This document shows positions 8,985-18,277 of a stretch of 64,000 nucleotides of DNA, one piece after another (position 1 is the first letter of the stretch; each line of letters opens with the position of its first letter). This DNA comes from Prosthecodimorpha hirschii. Its GTDB lineage: Bacteria; Pseudomonadota; Alphaproteobacteria; Rhizobiales; Ancalomicrobiaceae. A program made the translations under genes and the position numbers. The notes beneath the pieces were generated by a model. The model had not been told where the DNA came from. It made no database searches and saw nothing but the letters and a program-made list of their open reading frames with translations. Location: the NCBI RefSeq assembly GCF_001305515.1, contig NZ_LJYW01000001.1:5024001-5088000 (forward strand), read 5' to 3'.

Positions 8985-10417
8985 GACGCGACGACCTGTT
9001 CCTCGTGATGGGAGCGCGCGATGTTCACATCCCATGCCGATGTGCCCGGAACCCCGGCGAGGACATCGACCGCAGCCATGCCGGACAGCATGGCGTGGTC
9101 CTGGTTGTTGTAGCGATGCAGGCCGCTGCGTCCCGCCGGGCTCAAATTGCCGAACGGCTCCAGATAGGTGCGGATGATGTCGAGATGGCTGCGATAGGTC
9201 TCGTCGTAGACCGGATAGGCGTTGAGTTCGCGGATCACATGTCCGTCGGTGATCTCGCACGTGTCGGCAAAGCCCAGGCCCGCCAGTTCGCCGGCGGCGA
9301 GCCGAACCAGCGCGGCGTCGTCCTGGTTCCAGAGCGCATCGCCGCGCGAGCAGAAATATTCCATCAAGATCAGCGACGTGCCTGAACTGCCGACGAGTTG
9401 AGGCGACCAGTTGCCGGCATTCTGGATGCGGCCGACCTGGTAGCCTTCATCATGGATGTAGAGCCAATTGTCGGGAAAGAGCTCAGGCCGCGCGACGCTG
9501 AGCGCCACCACCAGGAAATCGCGGTGGCGCAGCGCGGCGGCCGCCGCGCGCACGGCGGCCGGTGCCGGCGGATCGAGGGCCGCGATCAGGTCGCCGAGCG
9601 GCATGGTCGTGACCAGTCTCTGCACCGGCAGCATGCGCCGCGTGCCGCCGGCGGCTTCCGTCTCGACCGACACGACCCGCCGATCGCGATGGGCGATGCC
9701 GACCACCCGTTCTTCGAGCCGCAATTCGCCGCCCGCAGCGACGACCCGGTCGGCGACCGCTTCCCAAAGGCTACCGGGGCCGAGGGCCGGATAGAGAAAC
9801 CGATCCGCAAGGCTGCGCGCGCCGCGCCCCCGCCCGAGCGCGTTCAGGACGGCGACCGGCAGGCTCATGCCCGCGATCCGCTGCGCCGCCCAATCCGCCC
9901 GCAGCCGATCGCACGAGATGCCCCAGACCTTCTCGGTATAGGATTTGAAGAAGCGTCGGAACAGGAAGTGGCCGAACCGGTTCGACACCCAGTCGGCAAA
10001 ACTCACCTCCGGCCGGATCGGCCGCGCCAGGCTGCAGGCATAGCTTGCGCCGGCGCGCGCCAGGTCGATCAGTCCGAAATTCAGCAGGACGTCGCAAAGA
10101 TTGAGCGGATAGGCGTAGAATTTTCGGCGGTACAGGATGCGCGAAAGGCGCGGCACCTCGCGCATCCGCCCGCCCGTCCATTCCTGCCAGCGCTGCAGCA
10201 CGCGGGCATCGTTCGTGAAGAAGCGATGTCCGCCGATATCGATGTGGTTGCCGCGCCAGCGTACGGTCCGCGAAATGCCGCCGACCTGGCTATTGGCTTC
10301 CAGCACCAGCGGCCGCCACCCCCGCCGCTGCGCCTCCTCGGCCGCCGTCAATCCCGCCGGCCCCGCGCCGATCACGACCAGATCGAATGGCGCGCCCGCC
10401 GATTCCGAAGTGTCCAT
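8981..10417 (-). CDS. FAD-dependent oxidoreductase, UDP-galactopyranose mutase/protoporphyrinogen oxidase-like
   Basis: A 478-residue flavoprotein with an N-terminal Rossmann FAD motif (LVVIGAGPAGLTAAEEA). IGGHRFFTND and the region around FADWVSNRFG, FFKSYTEKVWG and IRELNAYPVYDETYR resemble the subgroup of amine-oxidase-fold enzymes that includes UDP-galactopyranose mutases. These enzymes often sit in polysaccharide loci and act on nucleotide-linked or lipid-linked sugars. It is the first gene of an operon in which every junction overlaps. Cotranscription with two membrane glycosyltransferases and a GMC enzyme suggests an oxidative or isomerising step in making a surface glycoconjugate. Exact chemistry is inferred only to that level. 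Confidence 0.75.
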   Translation of the reverse strand: MDTSESAGAPFDLVVIGAGPAGLTAAEEAQRRGWRPLVLEANSQVGGISRTVRWRGNHIDIGGHRFFTNDARVLQRWQEWTGGRMREVPRLSRILYRRKFYAYPLNLCDVLLNFGLIDLARAGASYACSLARPIRPEVSFADWVSNRFGHFLFRRFFKSYTEKVWGISCDRLRADWAAQRIAGMSLPVAVLNALGRGRGARSLADRFLYPALGPGSLWEAVADRVVAAGGELRLEERVVGIAHRDRRVVSVETEAAGGTRRMLPVQRLVTTMPLGDLIAALDPPAPAAVRAAAAALRHRDFLVVALSVARPELFPDNWLYIHDEGYQVGRIQNAGNWSPQLVGSSGTSLILMEYFCSRGDALWNQDDAALVRLAAGELAGLGFADTCEITDGHVIRELNAYPVYDETYRSHLDIIRTYLEPFGNLSPAGRSGLHRYNNQDHAMLSGMAAVDVLAGVPGTSAWDVNIARSHHEEQVVAS

Positions 10418-11006
10418 GGTGGCTAGGCTTGTTGACGCGTCTTGAACGGGCGGAGCGGCCGGACGGCGGCGGTCGCAGCGTTGCCGTGGCGGCGCCGAAG
10501 TGACCCGCCGTCCTCGGACGCGGCCTGGCTTCGGGCCGAGGCCCCGGGCTTCGAACTCCGCCCTGCAATCCGGATTTCGGACAAGTCCGGCGCTCCAACC
10601 AAAGAATGGACGATCACTTCCCGCGCACCCTCATGGGAACGGGAGGCGAAACTCAACTACCGTCAGGTCACCGTTCTTGATTTTGGGCGAGCCCGCCCAT
10701 CTGCGTGCCGAACTGTCTGATGTACGCAATGATCAAGCCCATGACGCGCGCCCGCCTTCGCGCGAAGAGGCGTCAACGCTGCGGCGCCGATGGCCTCGGA
10801 CGCCGGTCTCCGGGGCCAGCTTGGGGCCTGACGAGGACCTTCAACACCAGGGTCACGCTGGGAAAGCAACGCCATGGTCAGGCCGGAAAGTGGGGAACGT
10901 CGGGCCTTTCATGTGGCGGCGTGCATGCCGGGTTTCGCTGGAGACACTCTGGCCCGACGACAGGGACCGATCACAGGCCCGAAGGGCGAGACCTCATGCC
11001 GCCCGC
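10418..11006. other. Gap between the redox-glycosyltransferase operon and tetR
   Basis: No gene is supported. Short frames on both strands show no motif. It should contain the promoter of the operon starting at 10417, but I see no clear -35/-10 pair. A one-off stretch around 10640-10700 is slightly less GC-rich. The right end abuts the stop of tetR. Confidence 0.4.
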
Positions 11007-11600
11007 CTATCCGCCCGTCACGCTGCGCATCGCCAGTTCGGTATGGATGCGGATCAGCTCCTCTTGGCTGCGCGGGCCGTCGGGTCTGTACCACATGCAG
11101 ATGCCGGTCAGCATGGCGATGATCGCGAAGGTGGTGACGCGGGCATCCTCGATGTGGAACTGGCCGCACGCGGCACCCTCGCGCAGGATGTCGGTCAGGC
11201 GCGTCTCGTAGGCGTCGCGCAGGGCGACCGCGGCGGCGCGGTTGTCCGGCTCCAGGCTGCGCAGTTCCATGTTGGCGATCACGACCTCGGCGCGGCGGGT
11301 CATGTGGTAGGTCAGGTGCAGCCGGCAGAAGGCCTCCAGCCGCGCGGCCGGCCCCTCGACGCCGTCGAGCGCCGCGTCGAGCCGGGCGATCAGGGTTTGC
11401 ATGTGGTCGAGCACGATCTCGACCAAGAGCGCCTGTTTCGAGGCGATGTGGTTGTAGAGCGAACCCGACTGGATGCCGACCTCGGTGCCGAGCTGGCGCA
11501 GGCTCATGGCCTCGTAGCCATGCCGGTAGATCAGCCGCAGCCCCGCCTCGCGGATCGACTGCGCCGTCTTCGGTCCGCTGGACCCCACCGTCCTCGCCAT
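11007..11600 (-). CDS. TetR/AcrR family transcriptional regulator (intact copy)
   Basis: A 197-residue regulator. Residues 10-60 hold the TetR helix-turn-helix (GLRLIYRHGYEAMSLRQLG, then GIQSGSLYNHIASKQALLVEIV). The remainder is an all-helical ligand-binding and dimer domain (YHMTRRAEVVIANMELRSL). Relatives commonly repress acyl-CoA or branched-chain catabolic genes, and the nearest such genes are mccA-ivd and glutaryl-CoA dehydrogenase. This suggests, without proof, that it senses an acyl-CoA. Its 3' half exists in two further, broken copies at 3701-4010 and 2944-3127. Upstream lies the 203-bp repeat array rather than an ordinary promoter region. Confidence 0.9.
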   Translation of the reverse strand: MARTVGSSGPKTAQSIREAGLRLIYRHGYEAMSLRQLGTEVGIQSGSLYNHIASKQALLVEIVLDHMQTLIARLDAALDGVEGPAARLEAFCRLHLTYHMTRRAEVVIANMELRSLEPDNRAAAVALRDAYETRLTDILREGAACGQFHIEDARVTTFAIIAMLTGICMWYRPDGPRSQEELIRIHTELAMRSVTGG

Positions 11601-11725
11601 CTGCCCGGCCCCCTTGCGCCTTGACGGTGGGAGTCTACCGCAAGGCCGAGGAAAAATACGAGCGCTCTTTTGTTTGCTGCACTGGGGCCCGGATTGCGCC
11701 CGCCGGTCGTGCGGCGTCCCTTCCC

Positions 11726-13330
11726 GGATCCGCGGGCACGCTCCGATCTCCCGGTCGCATCCCCGGACAAGGCCCGGAGGGCCGCCGATCCGGGGCCTAC
11801 TCGCGCGGCGGCGGCATCAAGATCGGACGTTCAAACGAAGGCTTGTCGCCCGTGGTGGGCAGAGTAGGTCCGGCTCTCCGCTGCGCTCCGGCCGGGAATC
11901 CGCTGAGGGATGGGGCATCCATTCCTCGATCCGGGGGTAGCCTCCGATCTCCCCGCGTATCCCCGGACAAGGCCCGGAGGGCCGCCGATCCGGGGCCTAC
12001 TCGCGCGGTAGCGGCATCAAAATCGGAAGTTCAAACGAAGGCTTGTCGCCCGTGGTGAGCGGAGTAGGTCCCGGCTCTCCGCTTGCGCTGCGGCCGGGAA
12101 TGCGCTGAGAGATTGGGCCTTCACTCCCGGATCCGTGGGCACGCTCCGATCTCTCGGTCGCATCCCCGGACAAGGCCCGTGAGGGCCGCCGATCCGGGGC
12201 CTACTCGCGCGGCAACGGTATCAAAATCGCAAGTTCAAACGAAGGCTTGTCGCGGGGGCGGGCAGAGTAGGTCCCGGCTCTCCGCTTGCGCTGCGGCCGG
12301 GAATCCGCAGCGAGATTGGGCCTTCATTCCCGGGTCGGTGGGTGTGCTCCGATCTCCCAGCCGCATCCCCGGACAAGGCCCGAAGGGCCGCCGATCCGGG
12401 GCCTACTCTCGCTGCAGCGGCACCAAGATCGGACGTTCGAACGAAGGCCTGTCGCGGGGCGCGGGCAGAGTAGGTCCCGGCTCTCCGCTTGCGCTCCGGC
12501 CGGGAATACGCTGCGAGATTGGGCCTTCACTCCCGGGTCTGTGGGTGTGCTCCGATCTCCCGGCCGTATCCCCGGACAAGGCCCGCAAGGGCCGCTGATC
12601 CGGGGCCTACTCGCGCGGCAACGGCGTCAAGATCGGACGTTCAAACGAAGGCTTGTCGCGGGGCGCGGGCGGAGTAGGTCCCGGCTCTCCGCTTCGCTCC
12701 GGCCGGGAATCCGCTGAGGGATGGCGCATCCATTCCCCGATCCGGGGGTAGCCTTCGATCTCACCGCGTATCCCCGGACAAGGCCCGCAAGGGCCGCCGA
12801 TCCGGGGCCTACTCGCGCGGCGACGGCGTCAAGATCGGACGTTCAAACGAAGGCTTGTCGCCCGTGGTGAGCAGAGTAGGTCCCGGCTCTCCGCTGCGCT
12901 CCGGCCGGGAATCCGCTGAGGGATTGGGCCATCACTCCTGGGTCTTTTGGCGCGCTCCGATCTCTCGGCCGCATCCCCGGACAAGGCCCGCAAGGGCCGC
13001 CGATCCGGGGCCTACTCGCGCGGTAGCGGCATCAAAATCGGACGTTCAAACGAAGGCCTGTCGCGGGGCGCGAGCAGAGTAGGTCCCGGCTCTCCGCTTC
13101 GCTCCGGCCGGGAATCCGCTGAGGGATGGCGCATCCATTCCCCGATCCGGGGGTAGCCTTCGATCTCACCGCGTATCCCCGGACAAGGCCCGAAGGGCCG
13201 CCGATCCGGGGCCCACTCGCGCGGCAACGGCATCAAGATCGGACGTTCAAACGAAGGCTTGTCGCAAAACGCGAGCAGATTGGGTCCCGGCTCTCCGCTT
13301 CGCTGCGGCCGGGAATGCGTTGCGAGATGG
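11726..13330. repeat. Noncoding tandem array, eight units of about 203 bp
   Basis: The anchor CCCCGGACAAGGCCCG starts at 11761, 11961, 12164, 12367, 12570, 12772, 12975 and 13177, giving periods of 200-203. Because 203 is not a multiple of three and stops fall in every frame, it is not a protein repeat. Each unit has three sets of complementary arms: CCCCGGA with TCCGGGG (about 35 bases, with GGCCC/GGGCC inside), CCTACTC with GAGTAGG about 65 bases apart, and TCCCGG with CCGGGA. A conserved core reads GATCGGACGTTCAAACGAAG. Two unit types differ just before the anchor: units at 11961, 12772 and 13177 carry GGGGGTAGCC, the others a different sequence. The array fills the gap between gcdH and tetR. 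Confidence 0.95.
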
Positions 13331-13437
13331 AGGAATACCGCTGGCGCGGTTCTGGAACGATCGCAGCGAATGTGGGCCGATCGGCCGATGCCCGGTGGAG
13401 GGGGCGGGCCCATCCACCGGGATCGTGAGACGAGGCC

Positions 13438-14664
13438 TCAGAAGAATGCCTGGATGCCGGTCTGGGCGCGGCCGAGGATGAGGGCGTGCACGTCGTGGGT
13501 GCCCTCGTAGGTGTTCACGGTCTCCAGGTTCTGCGCGTGGCGCATGACGTGGTATTCCTGCTGGATGCCGTTGCCGCCATGCATGTCGCGGGCGACGCGG
13601 GCGATGTCGAGCGCCTTGCCGCAATTGTTGCGCTTGACCAGCGAGATCATTTCCGGCGCGGCCTTGCCCTCGTCGAGCAGGCGGCCGACGCGCAGCGAGC
13701 CCTGCAGGCCGAGCGTGATCTCGGTCTGCATGTCGGCGAGCTTCTTCTGGACGAGCTGCGTCGCGGCGAGCGGCCGGCCGAACTGCTTGCGGTCGAGCGT
13801 GTACTGGCGGGCGCGGTGCCAGCAATCTTCCGCCGCGCCGAGCACCCCCCAGGAGATGCCGTAGCGGGCGCGGTTGAGGCAGCCGAACGGGCCCTTCAGG
13901 CCGGAGACGTTGGGCAGCAGGTTCTCCTCGGGGATGACCACGCCGTCCATGACGATCTCGCCGGTGATCGAGGCGCGCAGCGAGAGCTTGCCGCCGATCT
14001 TCGGCGCCGACAGGCCCTTCATGCCCTTTTCCAGCACGAAGCCGCGGATCTGGCCGCCATGCGCCTCGGACTTCGCCCAGACGACGAAGACATCGGCGAT
14101 CGGCGCGTTGGAGATCCACATCTTCGAGCCGGTCAGCCGGTAGCCGTCCGAGACCTTCTCGGCGCGGGTCTTCATGCCGGCCGGATCGGAGCCGGCATCC
14201 GGCTCGGTCAGGCCGAAGCAGCCGACATATTCGCCGGTGGCGAGCTTCGGCAGGAATTTCCGCCGGGTCGCCTCGTTGCCATAGGCATAGATCGGATACA
14301 TGACCAGCGAGGACTGCACGCTCATCATCGAGCGGTAGCCCGAATCGACCCGTTCGATCTCGCGCGCCACCAGGCCGTAGGAGACGTAGCTGGCATGGGC
14401 GCAGCCATAGTCCTCCGGCAGCGTCACGCCGAGCAGGCCGAGTTCGCCCATCTCGTTGAAGACGCCGCGGTCGGTCTTCTCGTCCGCATAGGCCTCGATG
14501 ATGCGCGGCTGCAGCTTCTCCTGCGCGAACTGCCGGGCCGTGTCGCGGATCAGGCGCTCGTCCTCGGTCAGCTGATCGTCGAGCAGGAAGGGATCCTCCC
14601 AGACGAAACGCCCGCCGCCTTCCGGAGCCGACTTCTTGTCCAGCTGATGCACCACCGCCACCAT
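13438..14664 (-). CDS. gcdH: Glutaryl-CoA dehydrogenase
   Basis: An acyl-CoA dehydrogenase of 408 residues that oxidises and decarboxylates glutaryl-CoA to crotonyl-CoA in lysine, hydroxylysine and tryptophan breakdown. Subfamily marks include [13 protein letters not shown] near the start, the substrate-loop region [12 protein letters not shown], and the C-terminal [19 protein letters not shown]. The catalytic base is Glu at about residue 387 in YEGT. I chose the ATG at 14664, which has GGAGG six bases upstream, over the ATG nine codons earlier. The gene diverges from a class III CoA-transferase gene that could make its substrate. Confidence 0.93.
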   Translation of the reverse strand: MVAVVHQLDKKSAPEGGGRFVWEDPFLLDDQLTEDERLIRDTARQFAQEKLQPRIIEAYADEKTDRGVFNEMGELGLLGVTLPEDYGCAHASYVSYGLVAREIERVDSGYRSMMSVQSSLVMYPIYAYGNEATRRKFLPKLATGEYVGCFGLTEPDAGSDPAGMKTRAEKVSDGYRLTGSKMWISNAPIADVFVVWAKSEAHGGQIRGFVLEKGMKGLSAPKIGGKLSLRASITGEIVMDGVVIPEENLLPNVSGLKGPFGCLNRARYGISWGVLGAAEDCWHRARQYTLDRKQFGRPLAATQLVQKKLADMQTEITLGLQGSLRVGRLLDEGKAAPEMISLVKRNNCGKALDIARVARDMHGGNGIQQEYHVMRHAQNLETVNTYEGTHDVHALILGRAQTGIQAFF

Positions 14665-14714
14665 CGCGTCCTCCGCCTGATCCCGGTCCATCGCCGCTCG
14701 GGCGACCCGTTCGT

Positions 14715-14740
14715 GAATTATTTGAACCTTAAACTAATTC
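14715..14740. promoter_or_regulatory. AT-rich imperfect palindrome between gcdH and the CoA-transferase
   Basis: GAATTA at 14715-14720 and TAATTC at 14735-14740 are perfect arms, with further partial symmetry inside (TTTGAA and TTAAAC). It is the only AT-rich patch in the divergent gap 14665-15088 and lies about 50 bp upstream of the gcdH start. It is a reasonable operator or promoter core, but no regulator can be assigned. I see no gene in the rest of the gap. Confidence 0.4.
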
Positions 14741-15088
14741 CGGAGCCCCGGCAACCGCCGGCCGGCGGGTCGGACCCGCGCCGACGGCATGGCGCCCCGG
14801 CATCTTCGTCGCGCGATGTCATCCGTGAGCCTGTCGGGTTCGTCAAGCAAGGGAAAAGGCGAAATCGCCGGACCGCCTGGACCGCCGGCGGCGGATGGCC
14901 GACGACTGCAGGTCCGATGGTCCGCGCGTGCCGGCCGTCGATCTCCCGTCGGTCCCGGCCGCGACGGCCGACGAACCGTCATCGGCAGCGGATAGCTTCG
15001 GGCTTGCACGGAGGGGACGGTTGCGGCCGGACGCAGTCCGCCGCACTCTGCCGGCCCGCCGCATTCGCCTTCGATCGTGAGAGACGCC

Positions 15089-16312
15089 ATGTCCGCCGCA
15101 CCGCTTGCCGGTCTGAAAGTCCTCGAACTCGCCCGCATCCTGGCCGGTCCCTGGGCCGGGCAGATCCTGGCCGACCTCGGTGCCGAGGTGATCAAGGTCG
15201 AGCGCCCGGGCACCGGCGACGACACCCGCACCTGGGGACCGCCCTTCGTCGAGGCGGCCGGCGGCGGCCGGCTCGGCTCGGCCTATTATCATTCCTGCAA
15301 CCGCGGCAAGCGCTCCGTCGCCATCGACTTCGAGCATGAGGACGGCCGCGCGCTGATCCGCCGGCTGGCCGAGACCAGCGACGTGGTGATCGAGAATTTC
15401 AAGGTCGGCGGCCTGAAGAAATACGGGCTCGACTATGCCAGCCTCGCCGCCGTCAATCCGCGTCTCGTCTATTGCTCGGTCACCGGCTTCGGCCAGGACG
15501 GCCCCTATGCGGGCCGCGCCGGCTACGACTTCATGATCCAGGGCATGGGCGGCTACATGGACCTGACCGGCGCGGCCGAGGGCGAGCCGTTCAAGGTCGG
15601 CGTGGCGGTCGCCGACATCGCGACCGGCCTCTATGCGGTGATCGGCATCCAGGCGGCGCTGGCGGTGCGCGAGAAGACCGGCCTCGGCCAGCAGGTCGAC
15701 ATGAGCCTGCTCGACACCATGGTCGGCATCCTCGCCAACCAGGCGATGAACTATCTGGTCTCCGGCACCGCGCCGAAGCGCATGGGCAACGCGCATCCCA
15801 ACATCGTGCCCTATCAGGTCTTCCCGAGCGCCGACGGCCACCTGATCATCGCCACCGGCAACGATCGCCAGTGGCGGGATTGCGCCGGCATCCTCGGCCT
15901 GGAGGCGCTGGCGGAGGATCCGCGCTTCCGGACCAATGCCGACCGGGTCCGCCATCGCGACGACCTGGTGCCGCTGATCGCCGCCGAGACGCGCCGCTTC
16001 CGCCGCGACGACCTGCTCGCCCGGCTCGAGGCCCTGCATGTCCCGGCCGGTCCGATCAACTCGGTCGCCGATGTCTTCGCCGACCGCCAGGTGATCGCGC
16101 GCGGCATGCGGCTCGATCTGGCGACGCCGGAGGCGGCCGGCGGCAGCGTGCCGTCGGTGCGCACGCCGATCCGGCTCGGCGCGACCCCGCTCGCCTACGA
16201 ACGCCCGTCGCCGGCGCTCGGCGCGGATACCGACGCGGTCCTTGCCGGTCTCGGCATCGCGCCGGAAGACCGCGACCGGCTGGCCGAGGCCGGGGTGATC
16301 GCCCGGCGCTGA
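15089..16312 (+). CDS. Class III CoA-transferase, probably succinyl-CoA:glutarate CoA-transferase
   Basis: A CaiB/BaiF family protein of 407 residues from the ATG at 15089 (a GTG lies four codons upstream). Family marks are LDLGAEVIKVE-like LADLGAEVIKVERPG, NRGKRSVAIDF, VTGFGQDGPYA and PFKVGVAVADIATG. The Asp in the last motif, at about residue 176, is the expected covalent catalytic residue. The C-terminal VPAGPINSVADV loop is also typical. The family swaps CoA between carboxylic acids. Divergence from gcdH makes glutarate the likely acceptor, as in the human SUGCT enzyme, but this rests on context. Confidence 0.8.
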   Translation: MSAAPLAGLKVLELARILAGPWAGQILADLGAEVIKVERPGTGDDTRTWGPPFVEAAGGGRLGSAYYHSCNRGKRSVAIDFEHEDGRALIRRLAETSDVVIENFKVGGLKKYGLDYASLAAVNPRLVYCSVTGFGQDGPYAGRAGYDFMIQGMGGYMDLTGAAEGEPFKVGVAVADIATGLYAVIGIQAALAVREKTGLGQQVDMSLLDTMVGILANQAMNYLVSGTAPKRMGNAHPNIVPYQVFPSADGHLIIATGNDRQWRDCAGILGLEALAEDPRFRTNADRVRHRDDLVPLIAAETRRFRRDDLLARLEALHVPAGPINSVADVFADRQVIARGMRLDLATPEAAGGSVPSVRTPIRLGATPLAYERPSPALGADTDAVLAGLGIAPEDRDRLAEAGVIARR

Positions 16313-16403
16313 GCGGCCATCTTGCAATCTCTTGCAGTTTCGCTGTGACGGCACGGGTCGGTCGTGCTATCTGGTCGTCAGACTTGACGCGAGCGATTTG
16401 CCC

Positions 16404-17348
16404 ATGGCCCGAAACCGTCGTGATGAAGAGCTGATCCTGCGCATCGCCCGGATGCGCTACGATCAGAAGCTCCCGCAGCACGAGATCGCCCGCCAGCTCG
16501 CCGTCTCGGAATCGACCATCAGCCGCGCCCTCAAGGCGGCGATGGACCTGGGCTTCGTCGAGATCCAGATCACCCCCTATGCGATGCGCGATTTCGAGCT
16601 GGAACGTCGGCTGGTCGCGCGCTTCGGGCTGGAATTCGCCGTCGTCGTGCAGCCGCGCGCCGGCGCCCACAATGCGTACGAGATCCTCGGCCGGGCGCTC
16701 GCCCGCACCATCGAGGACCGGCTGGTGCCGGGCGCCGTGCTCGGCGTCTCCGACGGCGACACGGTCGCGGCGGTGGCGGCGGCGATCCGGCGCGGCAAGA
16801 CCTCGGATGTCGATGTCGTCTCGCTGATCGGCGGCGTCGGCGCCCCCCAGATCCCGAGCCATTCGAGCGAGGTCTGCCGCATGCTCGCCGCCGGCCTCGG
16901 CGGTCGCGCCTGGCAGCTGCCGGTACCGGCGATCGTCGACGATGCCGTCGCCGCCAAGGCGCTGCTCGACACCGCGGCGGTGCGCTCGGTGTTCGAGACC
17001 ATGCGGCGCTCGACGATCGCGCTGGTCGGCGTCGGCTCGATGTCGCCGCGTGCGACCGTGTTCCGCCATGGCGTGATCGATCCGGGCTATATCCGCACGA
17101 TCGCCGCCAAGGGCGCCATCGGGACCATCTGCGGCCGCTTCTTCGGGCCGGACGGCAAGCCGGTGCCGTCCGATTTCGACGACCGCACCCTGTCGGTGAC
17201 GCTGGCCGAACTCGCCGCCGTGCCGCTCGGCATCGCCGCCGCGGTCGGCGCCGCCAAGGCCCCGGCCATCCGCGCCGCCGTCACCGGCCGCCTCGTCAAC
17301 GCGCTCGGCACCGACAGCGAGACCGCCCGCGCCTTGCTCGACGGCTGA
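16404..17348 (+). CDS. SorC/DeoR-type sugar-binding transcriptional regulator
   Basis: The ATG at 16404 gives 314 residues. An N-terminal winged helix-turn-helix (YDQKLPQHEIARQLAVSESTISRAL) is followed by a SorC-type phosphosugar-binding domain, with GVSDGDTVAAVAAAI, VVSLIGGVGAP and GTICGRFFGPDG as its loops. Members respond to phosphorylated sugars or polyols. It follows the CoA-transferase gene by about 90 bp but shows no obvious tie to it. A longer frame from 16332 adds 24 residues with no family match. The regulated genes are not evident in the window. Confidence 0.85.
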   Translation: MARNRRDEELILRIARMRYDQKLPQHEIARQLAVSESTISRALKAAMDLGFVEIQITPYAMRDFELERRLVARFGLEFAVVVQPRAGAHNAYEILGRALARTIEDRLVPGAVLGVSDGDTVAAVAAAIRRGKTSDVDVVSLIGGVGAPQIPSHSSEVCRMLAAGLGGRAWQLPVPAIVDDAVAAKALLDTAAVRSVFETMRRSTIALVGVGSMSPRATVFRHGVIDPGYIRTIAAKGAIGTICGRFFGPDGKPVPSDFDDRTLSVTLAELAAVPLGIAAAVGAAKAPAIRAAVTGRLVNALGTDSETARALLDG

Positions 17349-17429
17349 GGCGGACGCGCCTCGGAGACGGGATGGCCGCTCTCGTGCTATCCTCTGCCCG
17401 TTCCGGTTGGCAGGAGCCTGAAAGCCGTC

Positions 17430-17729
17430 ATGGGTATCGTCGTCACGATCCGGGAAGCCGAGGAACGCATCGGCGAACTTCTGCAGCGCGTCCGCGACGG
17501 CGAGCATGTCGTCGTGACCGAGGACGGCAAGCCGATCGCGAATCTGGTCTCGGCCACGTCATCGGCCGAATCCGCTGAAGCCCGATCCGGCTCGGGCATC
17601 CTGGAACGGTCGCGCCGATGGATGAGCGAGCACGGGATCGACCAAGCCTTTCCGTATGTCGCGCCCGACTTCGACGCGCCGCTCCCGGAAACCTTGGAGT
17701 TCGACGAGCCGCACGACGCCGCGCGATGA
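17430..17729 (+). CDS. Phd/YefM family antitoxin
   Basis: A 99-residue protein. The first half has the Phd/YefM fold (VVTIREAEERIGELLQRVRDGEHVVVTEDGKPIANLV), which binds the operator DNA as a dimer. The second half is a longer than usual tail ending LEFDEPHDAAR that should wrap and block the toxin. AGGAG precedes the ATG. Its stop overlaps the toxin start in ATGA, so the two are translationally coupled, which is normal for type II toxin-antitoxin pairs. It likely represses its own operon together with the toxin. Confidence 0.88.
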   Translation: MGIVVTIREAEERIGELLQRVRDGEHVVVTEDGKPIANLVSATSSAESAEARSGSGILERSRRWMSEHGIDQAFPYVAPDFDAPLPETLEFDEPHDAAR

Positions 17730-18118
17730 CGCCGTTGCTCGACACCCATGTCCTGGTCTTCCTGGCGAATCACAATGCCGGCAGGTTGCCGGCACCCATG
17801 CTTGATGCCATCGACAGCGCCGTTCAAAGCCCGCGGGTCAGTGTAGCCAGCCTCTGGGAAATCGCCCTCAAGGTGCGCGCCGGAAAGCTTGCGATCGATA
17901 TTCCGCCGCCCGCCCTTCCCATCTATTGCCGAGATATGGGCTTCGTCACGCTGCCTATTGCATCGGAACATGTCCTTACCGAGTTGGACCTACTTCCACC
18001 GACCCGCGATCCTTTCGACCGGCTCCTGCTCGCGCAGGCGCAGGTCGAGGGGTTGCGGCTGATGACGCTTGATCGGGCGCTGGTCGACCATCCGCTCGCC
18101 TGGCGCGCGGAGGCCTGA
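17726..18118 (+). CDS. PIN-domain toxin, VapC family
   Basis: A 130-residue PIN ribonuclease. Acidic metal-binding positions are visible: Asp in LLDTHVLVFLA, Glu in SLWEIALKVRAGKL, Asp in RDPFDRLLLAQA and Asp in LMTLDRAL. Together these form the Mg-dependent RNA-cleaving site. VapC toxins usually cut tRNA or rRNA and are held inactive by the partner antitoxin. The start overlaps the antitoxin stop by four bases. All key residues are present, so the toxin looks functional. The pair sits between a regulator and a dehydrogenase gene with no visible mobile element. Confidence 0.9.
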   Translation: MTPLLDTHVLVFLANHNAGRLPAPMLDAIDSAVQSPRVSVASLWEIALKVRAGKLAIDIPPPALPIYCRDMGFVTLPIASEHVLTELDLLPPTRDPFDRLLLAQAQVEGLRLMTLDRALVDHPLAWRAEA

Positions 18119-18277
18119 CGGCAGACTTTGGGCGGCTCCGCTGACGGCACCCCGGGCACTGCCGGAGCGCCGCCGGTCCGGACGCTGCGCGCCTGAACCG
18201 GTGACGCGCCTGGGTCCGCCCGCAGGCTGGCCGGTTGGGCAGACCGGCGGTCGGGCGAACCCACCGCCGGTCGCCCC

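Noticed and set aside
5265..10417. Mycofactocin biosynthesis cluster, because a GMC oxidoreductase is next to a GT2 enzyme
   Set aside because: No precursor peptide, radical SAM enzyme or other mft gene is present nearby, and the remaining two genes do not belong to that cluster.
11726..13330. Possible CRISPR array because of regular repeats
   Set aside because: Repeats are directly contiguous and about 203 bp long with no short repeat and variable spacer pattern, and no cas genes are nearby.
11614..13428. Several open frames inside the 203-bp array that look like short proteins
   Set aside because: The period is not a multiple of three, the frames break in each unit, and the amino-acid sequence is Arg/Pro/Gly-rich without motifs.
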